45,738 nt of DNA from Chara braunii (Eukaryota; Streptophyta; Charophyceae; Charales; Characeae), in assembly GCA_003427395.1 (NCBI GenBank), contig BFEA01000038.1, forward strand, positions 3,932,050-3,977,787. Reading direction: 5' to 3'. The position numbers and the translations under genes were made by a program. Numbering within the stretch: position 1 is the first letter of the stretch; every line of letters begins with the position of its first letter. The notes beneath the pieces were generated by a model. That model searched no databases, was not told the origin of the DNA, and saw only the letters and a program-made list of their open reading frames with translations. This document shows, in pieces, positions 31,105 to 42,130 of the stretch.

Positions 31105-32722
31105 TTTCCCTGTTTTGAAAATACGCAACGTTTTTTATTCGCAAGGCCATAAACAAAAGTGTGAATCTATTCCCACTTAGTCTAGTAGTCGGAAGACTCG
31201 AGCTGTGGTGATGTTTTGATGAGGTGGAGGATTGCAGTGGATGTGTCTAGCAAGTGCACGCTTAGATGCTGATGTCAATATCCCCGCCTCGTGCTGCTGT
31301 AGTTTTTTAGGGTTCTTCATCTCGACGAACCTGACAACTTTACACGTGGGACTTTTTTTGACTTTCTTGGTTTTTTAGTTTTCCTGATGCAAATGGCGTA
31401 GCCTCGTGCAGCCCGTTTTTTAGGACCCGCCAGCGTCGTGCTGCCTTCATTTGTTTTCAGGTTATTCTCATTCCTTGTTACCCAGAATCAGCTACAGGGC
31501 TGCAGTGGACGCTTAGGTGAAGTAGACGCTTGGATGTCGATGTGAATATAACAGTCACGTGGTGCACTGTCTTTTAAGTAGACGCTTAGATATCGGATGT
31601 GAATATCCCACCTTCGCGCTATCTTTGTTTGTTCTCGGGTTGTTCTCCTTTTTTCCTGTACGACCACGACAGCATCGTGTTGCCTTTATTCGTTTCCAGG
31701 TTGTTCTCCTGTGTTACTCATGGGAAATCCCTGTCCTCTTGTGGACATTCTTTGCACTCATGCTTGTACGACTAGATACTGTGGTTCATTTAGAAGATGT
31801 TGGTGAAAGACCTCAGTGATTTCTTCTTGGTCGCCAAATTGTTTCGTGCGAATCTCAGAGTTCATTTTGCAAGATGCTGGTGAAAAATATCAATGATTAC
31901 TTCTTGGTCGCCAAATTGTCCCATGCTTGTTTCTTTCTTGCGCGCGACTTTACGGTCTGAAAGACCCCCCCCCCCCCCCCCCGGCCCCCACCCCCCCCTC
32001 TTCGCATACCGCCCAATTTTTTCGGTTCACCCCCTGTTTTGTGCCCTCCTCCCTGCAACCACCCTCCTTCTTGTCTCCAGTGAATGCTGACTGTTGCTTC
32101 CATATGACAATTGCAAACTTATTCGCATTTCGGAAATCAATTGTTGCCAGAATGTATGTGTGCTTGACATCATTTTATGGACTCTACAAAATTTGGTCGT
32201 GTAGTAAATGATCATCGATTTTGTTATCGTCAGAATACATGTCGTGGTCTCCACTGAATGCTGACTGTTGTTTCCGTATGACAAATGCGAACATATTCAC
32301 AATTTAGAAGCCATACATTTGTGATAAGACCGTTCATATCTACAAATTTTCCAAAATGATTACCTTTTCTGTTGTCACCAGGAATGTTTTTACAGCTGCA
32401 AGTTCACCACAAATGATCATCAACTGTGTTGAAGCCAGAATGTATGTCTGTTAGTGTAGATTTGCTTCGATGTTGTTGTCGCTCAAGGATCGATATGCAG
32501 TATTCGCCAAAATGGATGGTTGCCCTAAATTGTTACCTTCTGCGTTGTCACCGGAAGACTGATCATTTATGCAAGTTGGGAAAAAAATGATATTTTGTCG
32601 AAATGATTGTTTTCTGTCTTGTCGAAAAAAATGGTTAAATCTTGAAAAAGATTGCCCTTTGCGTCATGTCTTGCCAATGGTGAAATTGGCTCCTCCATCT
32701 TTGTCGGCATTCATTTCTACCC
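31105..32722. other. Non-coding region with several short direct repeats
   Basis: No gene. The GTAGACGCTTAGAT...GATGTGAATATCC motif recurs at about 31258, 31518 and 31576, each followed by a TTGTTCTC-type pyrimidine segment. GATGYTGGTGAAA...CTTCTTGGTCGCCAAATTGT occurs at 31794-31842 and 31871-31919. TGAATGCTGACTGTTGYTTCC occurs at 32081 and 32255. A poly-C run lies at about 31967-31982. It may be the 3' region of the preceding element. Confidence 0.6.
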
Positions 32723-33264
32723 CGCTTAAACCACCGCTCCCTCCGACGTCAACAAAACGATTGCACAGGTTCATTAGGGCTACCCGTATTACAGATTGGA
32801 AAACCGCCAGTAGGTCTGAATGATTTTCAATTTTTGAAAAAAATTCACTGAAAATATCACGAGCAAATCTACCGACCCTCCAATTTTGGGGGTCTGTGAC
32901 GCATTCTGCGGAGCGCAAAAAACCGCTCAAGTTGTAGAACGTTCCCTGTTGGCCCGCAAATGGCGTTGTGCCATAACTCGAACGTGCCCCAAATCGGCGC
33001 GGCAGTTATTTGGAGCTCAAAAACATTTTTTACATAATTTTGATATTTTCCCTGGAAGAACCACGAGCAAATCTACGAACCCCCAAATTTCCAGAATTTT
33101 CTGTAATTTCTTCCAAGCGCGAAAAATCGCCAAAGTTGCAGCTGTCAAATTGCGAGACTGGGCCCGCCGATTAAGCCTCTGGTCGCCGCCCTCCCTGAGA
33201 ACCTGCCGGAACTCACCAGGGGGGGACTATTTCCTGCTGTCGGAGGGAGTGGTGGTTTAAAGCG
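32723..33264. mobile_element. 542-bp element with 25-bp terminal inverted repeats
   Basis: The left end CGCTTAAACCACCGCTCCC (32723 onward, continuing to 32747) is the inverse of the right end, 33239-33264, with one mismatch and one one-base indel. The interior has no open frame with a known domain and has internal sub-repeats (CACGAGCAAATCTAC at about 32857 and 33061). Structure fits a MITE or other non-autonomous DNA transposon. No target duplication is clear. The same right end recurs at about 35277-35302. Confidence 0.65.
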
Positions 33265-34250
33265 TCTCCTCGCATTTTTCGTCAATGCACTGCGCGACAA
33301 CATGTGCGAATTGATTCGTAGTTTAAGATTCATTCCTCTACCTTTGCTCGAGGAAATTTTTAACTGACTTACGATGCCTCCTCACATCTTCCGACTTCCG
33401 CTTTTAGCCTTTTCGATTTTAGCTAAAAGGGGTGCATATCGCTAAAAGGGGTGCACGAAGGCTTGATGTATCGCTAAAAGGGGTGCACGACGGCTTGACG
33501 TTTCGCTACAAGGGTTGCAAAAACATTTGATGTGCACTCGTCGTCGTCGTTTTTGCGATTTCCGATGCCCATTCCCTTTCGCTAAAAAAGGTCGACACCG
33601 GGTCTGCCATGGGTACCGAGCGCGAAATGCAGTTCGAATCTAATACAATGCGGCAATGATCGTTAACAACGAATAGTAATTGCTGGCACCTGTGGCGTTA
33701 GTTTTCACTCGCCTTTATGTTACGTCTGATGCTGGACCTTTAAAATGTGTGATGCATAACCCCTGCGCTTTCATTTTATTTCTCGCTCGATTGCCGTAAT
33801 GACGGATAAATATGCACCAGAATTGCAATGATTCACATCTGCGACAGTGGGAACTGTACGATGGCAAGGTCCTTATGTGCGGAATGTTTTCGAGTTTGAA
33901 AATGGGTAATCCAGCTTTGCTGGCAGCCTCTCCCACAAATGGCATTGTAACATAACTCGAACGTGCACCGAATCGGCACGGCGGTTGTTTGGGGGTTGAA
34001 ATGGTTTTTTTAAATGTTCTTGATATTTTTATTGGAAGGACCACGAACAAATCTACGAACCCTCGGATTTTTACAATTTCTGTGGATTCTTCTAAGCGAG
34101 AAATATCGGTAAAGTTGTCAATATCAAATTGCGAGACTAGGCCCGCCGTTTCGGCCTTCGGTCGCCGCCCTCTCTAAGAGCCCCCAGTAACTCATTGACT
34201 TACCGTGAGGGCACGGGTGCGCAGCCCGAAGTTTTTATATACTTGATTGA

Positions 34251-34320
<70 letters not shown>

Positions 34321-34422
34321 NNNNNNNNNNNNNNNNNNNNNNNNNNNNNNNNNNNNNNNNNNNNNNNNNNNNNNNNNNNNNNNNNAAAAAAAGAGAGAAA
34401 AGAGAGATAGATAGATAGATAC

Positions 34423-34454
<32 letters not shown>

Positions 34455-34462
34455 ATAGATAA

Positions 34463-34528
<66 letters not shown>

Positions 34529-34530
34529 AG
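34251..34530. repeat. GA and GATA microsatellite with an N gap
   Basis: A GA run to 34320, a 65-base N gap (34321-34385), an imperfect A/GAGA stretch, then GATA repeats to about 34513 and another GA run. The true length is unknown because of the gap. Confidence 0.95.
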
Positions 34531-34746
34531 TCAGCGCAAGTCCGAAGTGTCGTTTCAGCCACTGCCCAAGCCTTAACACTTTCATCGGAAGGAAATGTCG
34601 TTTCAACCACTACCCAAGCCTGCGCACTTTCCTCGGATTTTTCAGCCCTTGTCCCCGGCCCCGCGCGCCCTTTTCATTTGCCCCTGCTTTGCCACCGTTT
34701 CGATTTCGACCAAAACCCAAATTGTGGTCCCACCGGTAGCTGTCAG

Positions 34747-35247
34747 TCCCTCTTTTTTCAGACAAACTGCCACCACCTCCCTAAGTGTCACACCTGCACC
34801 TTCCTGCATTTTTCGAGCCTTCCAATGACCAAACGACCTGACCGATATAACGAAGGACGACGAAAAAATGTCTCCATGTCTCAAAGGGGGAAAAATATCA
34901 ACGGCAGCTACCCGTCCCTCATTTTTCAGACAAACTGCCGCCACCCCCCAAAGTGCCACACCTGCACCTTCCTGCATTATTCCGGACTTCCAACGACCAA
35001 ACGACCCGACGGGTATAACGAAGGACGACGAAAAAATGTCTCCATGTCTCAAAGGGGGAAAAATGTCAACGGCAACTACCAGTCCCTCATTTTTCAGACA
35101 AACTGCCACCACCCCCCAAAGTGCCACACCTGTACCTTCCTGCATTGTTCCAGACTTCCAACGACCAAACGACCCGACCGGTATAACGAAGGACGACGAA
35201 AAAATGTCTCCATGTCGCAAAGGGGGAAAAACGCACCCCTGACGGGC
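34747..35247. repeat. 168-bp tandem repeat, three copies
   Basis: Units start at about 34747, 34914 and 35082 (TCCCTC, then TTTTTCAGACAAACTGCC) and end with CAAAGGGGGAAAAA. The period of 167-168 is nearly a multiple of three, so plus and minus frames (for example MSQRGKN and DIFSSSFV motifs) stay open through all three copies. They form the second half of the insertion that splits the second A-B copy. Confidence 0.9.
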
Positions 35248-35895
35248 TACGAACAGGGGGGGGGGTATTTCCTGTTGTCGGAGGGAGTGGTGGTTTAAAG
35301 CGCCTCCTCACTATTTCCGACGACGCACTATGAGAAAGCATGTGCGAATTGATTCGTAGTTTTAGATTCCCTCCTCCACCTTTGCTTGAGGGAATTTATA
35401 ACTGGCTTACAACGCCTCTTCACCTCTTACGACTTCTGCTTTTAGCCTTTCGCAATTTCCGCTAAAAGGGGTACATATCGCTGAAAGGGGTGCACGAAGC
35501 CTTGACGTTTCGCTAATAGGGTCGCAAAACATTTAATGTGCACTCCTCGTCATCGCTTTTGTGATTCCTGATGCCCATTCCTTTTCGCTAAAAGGGGTCG
35601 ACACCGGGTCTGACATTGGTGAGTGAGCGCGAAATCCAGTTGAAGTCTCATACAATGCAGAAATGACCGTTAACAACGAATAATATTGTTGGCGCCTGTG
35701 CCGTGAGTTTTCACTCGTCGTTATGTTACGTCTGATGCTAGACCTTGAAAATGTGTGATGCCTTACCCCTGTGCATTGATTTAATTTCTCGCTCAACTGC
35801 CGTATTGACGGATAAAGATGCATCGGAATTGCAATTATTCACATCGGCAAGAGTGGGAACTGTGCGATGGCAAGGTCCTTGTATCCGGATTGCAG

Positions 35896-35963
35896 CGCCT
35901 CCTCACCTCTTCCAATGACTAAGTGTGTGACCCTCCTCACCTCTTCCAATGACTAAGTGTGTG
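35896..35963. repeat. 38-bp tandem duplication
   Basis: CTCCTCACCTCTTCCAATGA followed by CTAAGTGTGTG occurs twice head to tail. A partial third copy of the B repeat motif (GAATTAATTCGTAGTTT) follows at about 35978. Confidence 0.85.
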
Positions 35964-36340
35964 GAAGCATTTGGGAATTAATTCGTAGTTTAAGATTTTG
36001 AGCCAAAAGTGCAGAATGTGGTATCCAAGGGGGGTCGATGTCATTTTGAAGAGGTTTGGGGTGGTGAGGTTCGGATTGTTCAGTCCACGTTTGTGGTGCA
36101 ATATTAAGTTTGGGCATTGAGGATCTTCGCCCGACAAAAGAACTGGTAGCGCACTATTGACTTAAAGATTGTCCGACAAAAAACAAAAAGTAATATTGAG
36201 GGGATTGGGGTGCAGCAAAGAAGTTTCAGCAAGTGGCATGCAGGAAAACGTACTTATTTATCAGATGACGCTCACCTCGAAATTAGCCAAAAGCGTCGAA
36301 TGTGATTTCCTTGGGGTCAGGGTGCTGGATGGGGGGAAGG

Positions 36341-36378
36341 CTGTCTCTTATACACATCTAGATGTGTATAAGAGACAG
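36341..36378. other. Nextera mate-pair junction adapter (artefact)
   Basis: Perfect palindromic pair of Tn5 mosaic ends: CTGTCTCTTATACACATCT (36341-36359) and its inverse AGATGTGTATAAGAGACAG (36360-36378). This is the Nextera mate-pair circularisation junction, a library reagent and not genomic. A frame through it gives the peptide VSYTHLDVYKRQ on either strand, an artefact string. Sequence to left and right of 36359/36360 may not be contiguous in the genome. Confidence 0.97.
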
Positions 36379-36392
36379 GGGGTGTGGAGGGG

Positions 36393-36455
36393 GAGGCGGC
36401 GTGGGGCGTGGGGCGTGGGGCGTGGGGCGTGAGAAGTGGGGCGTGGGGCGAGGGG
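36393..36455. repeat. GGGGCGT short tandem array
   Basis: Several units of GGGGCGT or a close variant directly after the adapter. The G-runs could form quadruplexes. It is possibly affected by the adapter misjoin. Confidence 0.8.
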
Positions 36456-36870
36456 GGATGTTGAGGCGGAGGGTCAGTACGTGTCATAGGCTCTGGAACT
36501 GGTCCACGCACCTCGAAAATAGCCAAAAAGGGAGAATGTGACTTCTAGGGGTTAGGGCCAACATGGGAGAATGTGACTTCCAGGGGGTTGGGGTGCTGAA
36601 GCAGGGGGTGGTGGAGGGGAGGGTCAGCAGGTGTCATAAGCTCTTTTTTTTTTTGCAGGTTGATGGGAGCACTCGAACAAACCTGAAGTTTATTCTGAGA
36701 TGCCAAACGGCCGCTCCAAAAGGCTACCTCGAAAATAGTCAACAAGGGATACATTCGATGCAACACTAATCTTAAGGGTCCGGGGTTGGTCACCGTTGGT
36801 GTGCTAGGGTGGTTGGGGTTGGGGTTGGGGGGGAGGGGGGGGGGTTCGCGGACGGTCGACTCAGTAGATG

Positions 36871-37416
36871 TCTTAGGCCCAGTAACAAGTTGCAAGTTGA
36901 TGGGTCGAGTACTCCAAGCGATGGAGGTTGTTGATCTTGCGGGACTCATGGCACTGCCCACTTCGCGACACTTAGCAATTATTGTATCGATTTATTCTTA
37001 TTTATGTCGCTCCTCAATTCATATTGCCAACATGAATTTCTCTTGTTTATGTCGCTCCAACATGAATTTTGGCCTTGTTACAAAACGTGAACAATCAAAA
37101 GGTTCACTTTTAACGAAATGTGTATTCTAAATAGTCAAGAATATACTTTCTTTCTTTTTGTTCAAGTTGCGTGCGGGAGGTCTCACGTTAGACTTGGATC
37201 CTTTTCAACCGTGAAATTCAAAAAATTCATTTCAACCGTGAAATAGTTGCCGCAACTTTTCAGAGCATTCACCATTTTTGCCACTGTGCTATGTGTCGGC
37301 TAAGGGAAAAAGTATTGAAACTGCACTGATTTTTCACGTTCAGAAGAATGCATGAAAAAATTTAAAAATTGCAGGGCCTACATATCCGTTTTGGTCTTTT
37401 CGGGAAAAGTAAAAAT
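36871..37416. other. Spacer left of chromovirus 2
   Basis: No gene seen. TTTCAACCGTGAAAT is duplicated (about 37204 and 37228). The retrotransposon LTR begins at 37417. Confidence 0.5.
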
Positions 37417-38411
37417 TTCAAGGAAAATAAGCAACAACGAGATGACAATCCCAGATCACACCATCACATTGCAAGCCAAATAGTCACACCGTGTCCAGAT
37501 AGCAGCATTGCACCAATAATACACCAATGGAGTTTCATAGCACTGAAAACCAATGTCCGTGGAGAGCACACTCTCTCCTCTCAACAAAAGAGTCCAGTTC
37601 CCTCACACTCACACTTGGCGCTCAGCACCCAGCCTACTCCTACACAGCTACTACAGACTACAAAAAGACAATGCAACTATTGACATTTGCAGCAACCCGA
37701 AGTACTTGAAGATGCCGCCCATTCAGACCATCGCCAATACAAGGTACATGCCCTCACATCATCATCATCATCATCGTCCTTCACCTATCCCCTGACTTCA
37801 CCCACACCTGTCCTCTCTATCAGCCGAAGACCACCCTTGCGCTTCACTGTAGTCCAAGCCCACCAGCTATGGTGGCTGGGCTATGGCGTTGCCCTCAGCA
37901 GCGCCCTCCTCCTCAGCACGATCGCATGTGCTGCCCCTCGCCTCTCAACGCTAGCAACAGCCTACGAGCATTAGCTCCAGCAGCGCTGCCACCCAGCATG
38001 CGAGTGCCTGAATGCCCTGGCCTCGTCAGATAAAGGAAAGAGCTGGCTGCCTTCGCAGCCTGAATGGGCTGGCCTGGGCCCAGAAGCTTCCGGAAGGCCC
38101 CGGGAGGCTGCTTGGATGCAGCGGCTACTGGGCTACTGGGCCTCGTTCGGTTGGGCGCCCAACTGTCTCTGTATGAGGCTGCGATTCACGCCCAGGGCCT
38201 TCATTCTTTGGAAAAGCCCCGAGGGCCGTGGAAATGCCTGGGTTGCTCGGCCTGTGTTTCTTTCAACCAACTGGCGTGTCGCAACTGCCTGAACCCCAAA
38301 TATGAAATTGACAGTCGAAGGTCTTTTGCAAAAGCCAGGCCCGCCTTCACTTAGGGCGGGTAAGGCTGCAGACAGGGCCCCATAGGCCTACCGAGGATCC
38401 TGATCCTCGCA
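37417..38411 (-). repeat. 3' LTR of chromovirus 2
   Basis: 995 bp. On the minus strand it starts TGCGAGGATCAGGATCC at 38411 and ends near 37417 at CCTTGAA, where the 5' copy has CCTTGCA. It includes a CAT-repeat microsatellite (about 37758-37780). It is bounded inside by the polypurine tract. Confidence 0.88.
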
Positions 38412-38424
38412 TTCCCTTCTCCTT
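38412..38424 (-). other. Polypurine tract of chromovirus 2
   Basis: Minus strand AAGGAGAAGGGAA, immediately before the LTR start TG. This is the usual primer site for plus-strand DNA synthesis. Confidence 0.8.
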
Positions 38425-38451
38425 AACTTCGTGAGTCCTCTGAGAAGTCTG

Positions 38452-39990
38452 TTATTCTGCAGGCATCTTCCCTTTCCGTTCTCTTTCATAGCCTGCAATC
38501 ACTTGAGGTGCTGTTCTCATGAGTTCTTCTTGTGTGAACCACCGATCTTCTTTAGGATCCAGATGATGTTTGAAGCTCACACGATACTGCATCCTTGGTT
38601 TTGGAGGTCGCCCTCTGCCTGATGGTCGAGGAACAGGCATCATTCGATGCTCGACGATCTGGTCTATGTCCACTTCGCCATCCATGGTTGGGGGCAGCAT
38701 TGATCTCCGAGAGGGAAACTGGTCTGTGGCAGAAAAAGGTGCCAACTTGGAGGCATGGAAAACAGGATGGGTCCGTAAGTGTGCAGGGATGCGAATCACG
38801 TTGGAAGGCCCATCCGGTTGATCCCCTACCATATCTAAAATCTCCCAGGGCCCGAAGTACTGGGGCATCAGTTTCCTTGAGATCCTCATCTCTTCTCCCA
38901 GTTCAGATGATTTCACCCAGACTCTCTAACCTACCTAAAAGTTAGAAGGTCGTCTATGTTTGTTCTCAGATGCAATCATTGCATCTTGAGACTTCTGAAT
39001 ATGTTCAACGGCCTGCTGCAGCATCTGCTCATACTTGACAACAAACTCTATGCTATCAGGTGCTGCAGTAGGTTGTCTTTCTGGTAACAGAAAGTCAAGC
39101 GCAGATATAGGCTTCCAACCAAGATGTAATTGGTTGGGAGTCATTCCGGTGGTGCTGTGAACAACATTGTTGTACAGGCTGGCGACGAGAGGTAACTTCT
39201 TGTCCCAGTCATCCTGGCTTGGCTTAATATAATGCCTAAGCAGGTGTTGCACTACCCGGTTCATCTGTTCTACTTGGCCATTTGACTCTGGGTGATTCCC
39301 TGATGTCATCTGGAGCTTTGTGCCCATTTGCTCAGCAGTTGATTGCCACAGTTCACTTGTGAACCTGACATCCCTATCACTGACGATAGTTGTAGGCAAA
39401 CCGAAATCACGAACCCAATTGTCCATAAACAGTTTGATGACGTGATCAGTTTTCAATGTTTCTGGCATAGCGATTAATCGTGCATACTTAGCAAAACGGT
39501 CCACTATTACAAAGATGTGTCTCTTTCCAGACTTACTGGTCACAAGAGTATCCATGAAGTCCATGGACACACTTTGACCAGGACCTTCAGGAATCGGCAA
39601 GGGCTTGATGAGCCCAAGCGGAGCCTGAGTCCTCGGTTTGTCCCTTTGGCAAACCTGGCAGGTTTTAACATATCGCTTTGCATCTTCCATCATACAGGGC
39701 CACCAGAATCTCTGAACTAAGTTTGTTGCTGTATTCTTAAATCCAAAATGACCAGTTGCATCGTGACACTCTCCTAAAAATAAACTACGCAAAGACTCGC
39801 TATTAGCAACACATTGTCTTTTATTCCCTGCCTTATCAAGGAACAGCAAATCGTCTACCATTGTAAATTCATCCAAAGTCTTCTTATCCTTTGCCTTGAA
39901 TCTACGAATGATCTCTGACATGACTGGATCTCCCTGATAGGCCTCCACTAGCGATCGAGTAAGTTCGTCAGATATGCCAAACCCAGATAC
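38452..39990 (-). pseudogene. Integrase and chromodomain-like tail of chromovirus 2
   Basis: The HHCC domain is present as GECHDATGHFGFKNTA and CQVCQRDKP. The catalytic core has an intact DD35E triad in SMDFMDTL, VSDRDVRF and NGQVEQMNR, with 35 residues between the last two. A stop TAG at 38935 and another at 38926 split the C-terminal part, which continues in the same frame as VWVKSSELGEE, then YFGPWEILDMVG and ending VSFKHHLDPKEDRWFTQEEL. The last segment resembles a diverged chromodomain. It ends in TAA at 38452. The upstream boundary with RNase H is about 40003-39990. Integrase inserts the element; this copy is interrupted. Confidence 0.9.
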
Positions 39991-40002
39991 TAGCGCGCCC
40001 AG

Positions 40003-41913
40003 CTAATTTGCCCTTCTCGATAGCGCATCAGTCACTTTGTTGTACGTACCCTTGATAGGATCAAGTTGATAGTTATACATGTCTATCACTTGAATCCATC
40101 TCTTGAGTGCGCCCAACAATACTGGCTGTGTCTTGATTCAGCGCAAAGTCTCATGGTCCAACCTCACATAGAAGAATCTTCCTAGGAGGTGGTGTCTCCA
40201 ATGAACGAGCGCTCTATACAGGGCGTAGAGCTCTCTCTCATAAGTGGACTTGGCCAACTTCTGAGATGGCATCTTCTTGCTTATGTACTCGATCGGTCTC
40301 AACTTGGGCCCTTCCTGTTGCGCAAGGACCGCGCCTATGCCATATTGGTTGACGTCTGTGGTCACAACAAACGGCTTGCCAGGATCAGGAAACTTGAGAA
40401 CTTCATAGTGCGTCAGATCATACTTCAATTTCTTGAAGCTGGCTTCACACTCTTCAGTCCACTCCCAAGGGGTGTCAAGTCGAGTTAGATCCGTTAATGG
40501 GGAGGCTATAGTACTATAGTTCTTCACAAACGGACGATAATAGCCCGTCATCCCCCAAAACGATCTGACCTCTGTAACTGTTTGAGGTCTGGGCCAGTCA
40601 CGTATGCTGGCCACCTTCGCATCTTCCGGCCTCAATCCATCTGCTAAAATTTCATGACCCAAGTACAAGATCTTGGTGCAACCAAACTCGCATTTATCCA
40701 AGTTTACATTGTATTGGTGTTGTCTTAGGAGGCCTAGCACTGTTTTCAAGTGCTCAGCGTGGTCCTCTACAGTCCTACTAAAGATGAGAATATCGTCGAG
40801 GTACACGACGATAAACTTGTCCAAGTAGTCATGAAAGATCCGGTTCATCGTGTGCTGGAATGTACCTGGCGCATTGCATAGGCCAAAAGGCATCACCACA
40901 AACTCGTACAGACCGTACCTGGTCTGAAAGGCGGTTTTGTGCTGGTCCTTAGGCCTAACGACAATTTGATGGTATTCGGACTTCAGATCTATCTTTGTGA
41001 AGTACCGATATCCCTACACTATATCCAAGAGGTCGTCAATGCGGGGTAGGGGCTCCGCGTTTTTAACGGTGATGGCATTGAGGCCCCTATAGTCAATGTA
41101 CATCCTTAATGGACCTCCCTTCTTAGGAACAAATAAGACTGACGCACCGTAAGGGGAGGTACTAGGCCGTATCCATCCCTTCTCTGTGAGCTCCTTGAGC
41201 TGGCGGCGAAACTCATCTAACTCCGCGGGAGACATCCTATAGATTCGTCCTCTAGGCACCTTACTACCTGGGACAACCTCTATTGCATGGACAACCTCCC
41301 TTTCCACCACGCCTGTGGGCTCCTCAAAAAGGTCTGAATATTGAGCGACGACTTGTTCTATCTCTGGGGGTGATTTAACGGCCTCTCCTTTCTCAGAGAC
41401 AAACACTAGGTACATGCACTCCTCGCGATTCTGCTTGTAGTAGTTATAAAAAGATGAAGCGCACATGCAGCCGTAGTTCTCCACTTGACTGCTGGCTTTG
41501 TACTTCTGCAGCCTAACGGTCCTACCATTTCGCAACTTGTGTATCAACACCTTTCTATCCCAATCAAACTGTGGTTGCGAGACTTCGAGGTAGTACATGC
41601 CTAGTAGCATATCGAATGGCAGTTCGTCGCTAACCAGGAAGGAGATCTTGTGGATCACTTCCCCTCCTCCATAGGAGAATGAACAGGCTACGTCCTTGAC
41701 ATAGTCTTTTACTACCATTTGGTGCTTGTTGGCTAGCGTAGAAGCTACAGTTCTGCTAAGCCGATGCACTTGGTCCCCTAAGCGCAGTCTTTCCACACAA
41801 GCACGGCTGATGGAATTTCGTGTAGAGCCTATGTCTGCGAAGGCGCCGACCTTGCGACCACCTACATCTACTTCTACCACGAAATGTTCACCCTTTGGAC
41901 CTCTACTTATCAT
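40003..41913 (-). pseudogene. Protease, reverse transcriptase and RNase H of chromovirus 2
   Basis: The protease has [14 protein letters not shown] (catalytic loop D-I-G, where D-S/T-G is usual) and [12 protein letters not shown] motifs are [40 protein letters not shown] and the catalytic VVYLDDILIFS. RNase H has TTDVNQYGIGAVLAQ, TYERELYALYRALVHW and RLDHETLR. Stops interrupt the single frame at TAG 41014 (between [13 protein letters not shown] and the FTKIDL block), TGA 40138 and TAG 40003. The region up to TDALSRR is in one frame, so only point changes are needed to explain the breaks. Confidence 0.92.
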
Positions 41914-42130
41914 CGCTCAAGAGTCCCTGGGGTCTTTCCCTGACCACTCAATCTCTATTACTCTCTAACTCTTCTAGGATCTCAGACACATCTTTCGAAC
42001 ATAGCGTCGGTGGGTCTGAATGTGCCTGCGGGGCGATGCGTGGGTTACTAGCCTTGGCCAACGCCTGAAGTGGGGAAGGCAATGTTTCCACTTCAGCACG
42101 AGTAAGAGCGGCTAACACTCCTATTGGCCC
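41914..42130 (-). other. gag-pol boundary, open in the -1 frame
   Basis: The gag frame ends at TAG 42121. In the -1 frame relative to gag, about 60 codons are open (GPIGVLAALTRAEVETLPS, then DVSEILEELE) to a TGA at 41948, and the protease ATG at 41913 is in a third frame. The composition looks coding, so this may be the remains of a programmed frameshift junction. Confidence 0.45.

Larger units (their letters stand above)
32953..35890. repeat. Tandem duplication of about 0.98 kb, second copy interrupted
   Basis: Segment A (32953-33205) recurs at 33932-34185 (offset 979 bp). Segment B (33208-33885) recurs at about 35248-35890 (offset 2038 bp). The order is A1-B1-A2-insertion-B2, so a unit of about 0.98 kb was duplicated and the second copy was split by about 1.06 kb (about 34190-35247). 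Shared landmarks in B include GTGCGAATTGATTCGTAGTTT, GCTAAAAGGGG blocks, CATACAATGC and GGCAAGGTCCTT. Identity is roughly four fifths by eye. Confidence 0.8.
36000..36870. repeat. Diverged G-rich repeat units
   Basis: The unit with GAAAATAGCCAAAAAGG-like text, then GAGAATGTGACTTCCAGGGG or similar, recurs at least five times (about 36000, 36280, 36512, 36562 and 36730), with G-rich tails and GTGTCATA...GCTC. Length varies, and a mate-pair adapter lies inside it. No protein is called. Confidence 0.7.

Noticed and set aside
36169-36526. Frames containing VSYTHLDVYKRQ
   Set aside because: They read through the mate-pair adapter and are artefacts.
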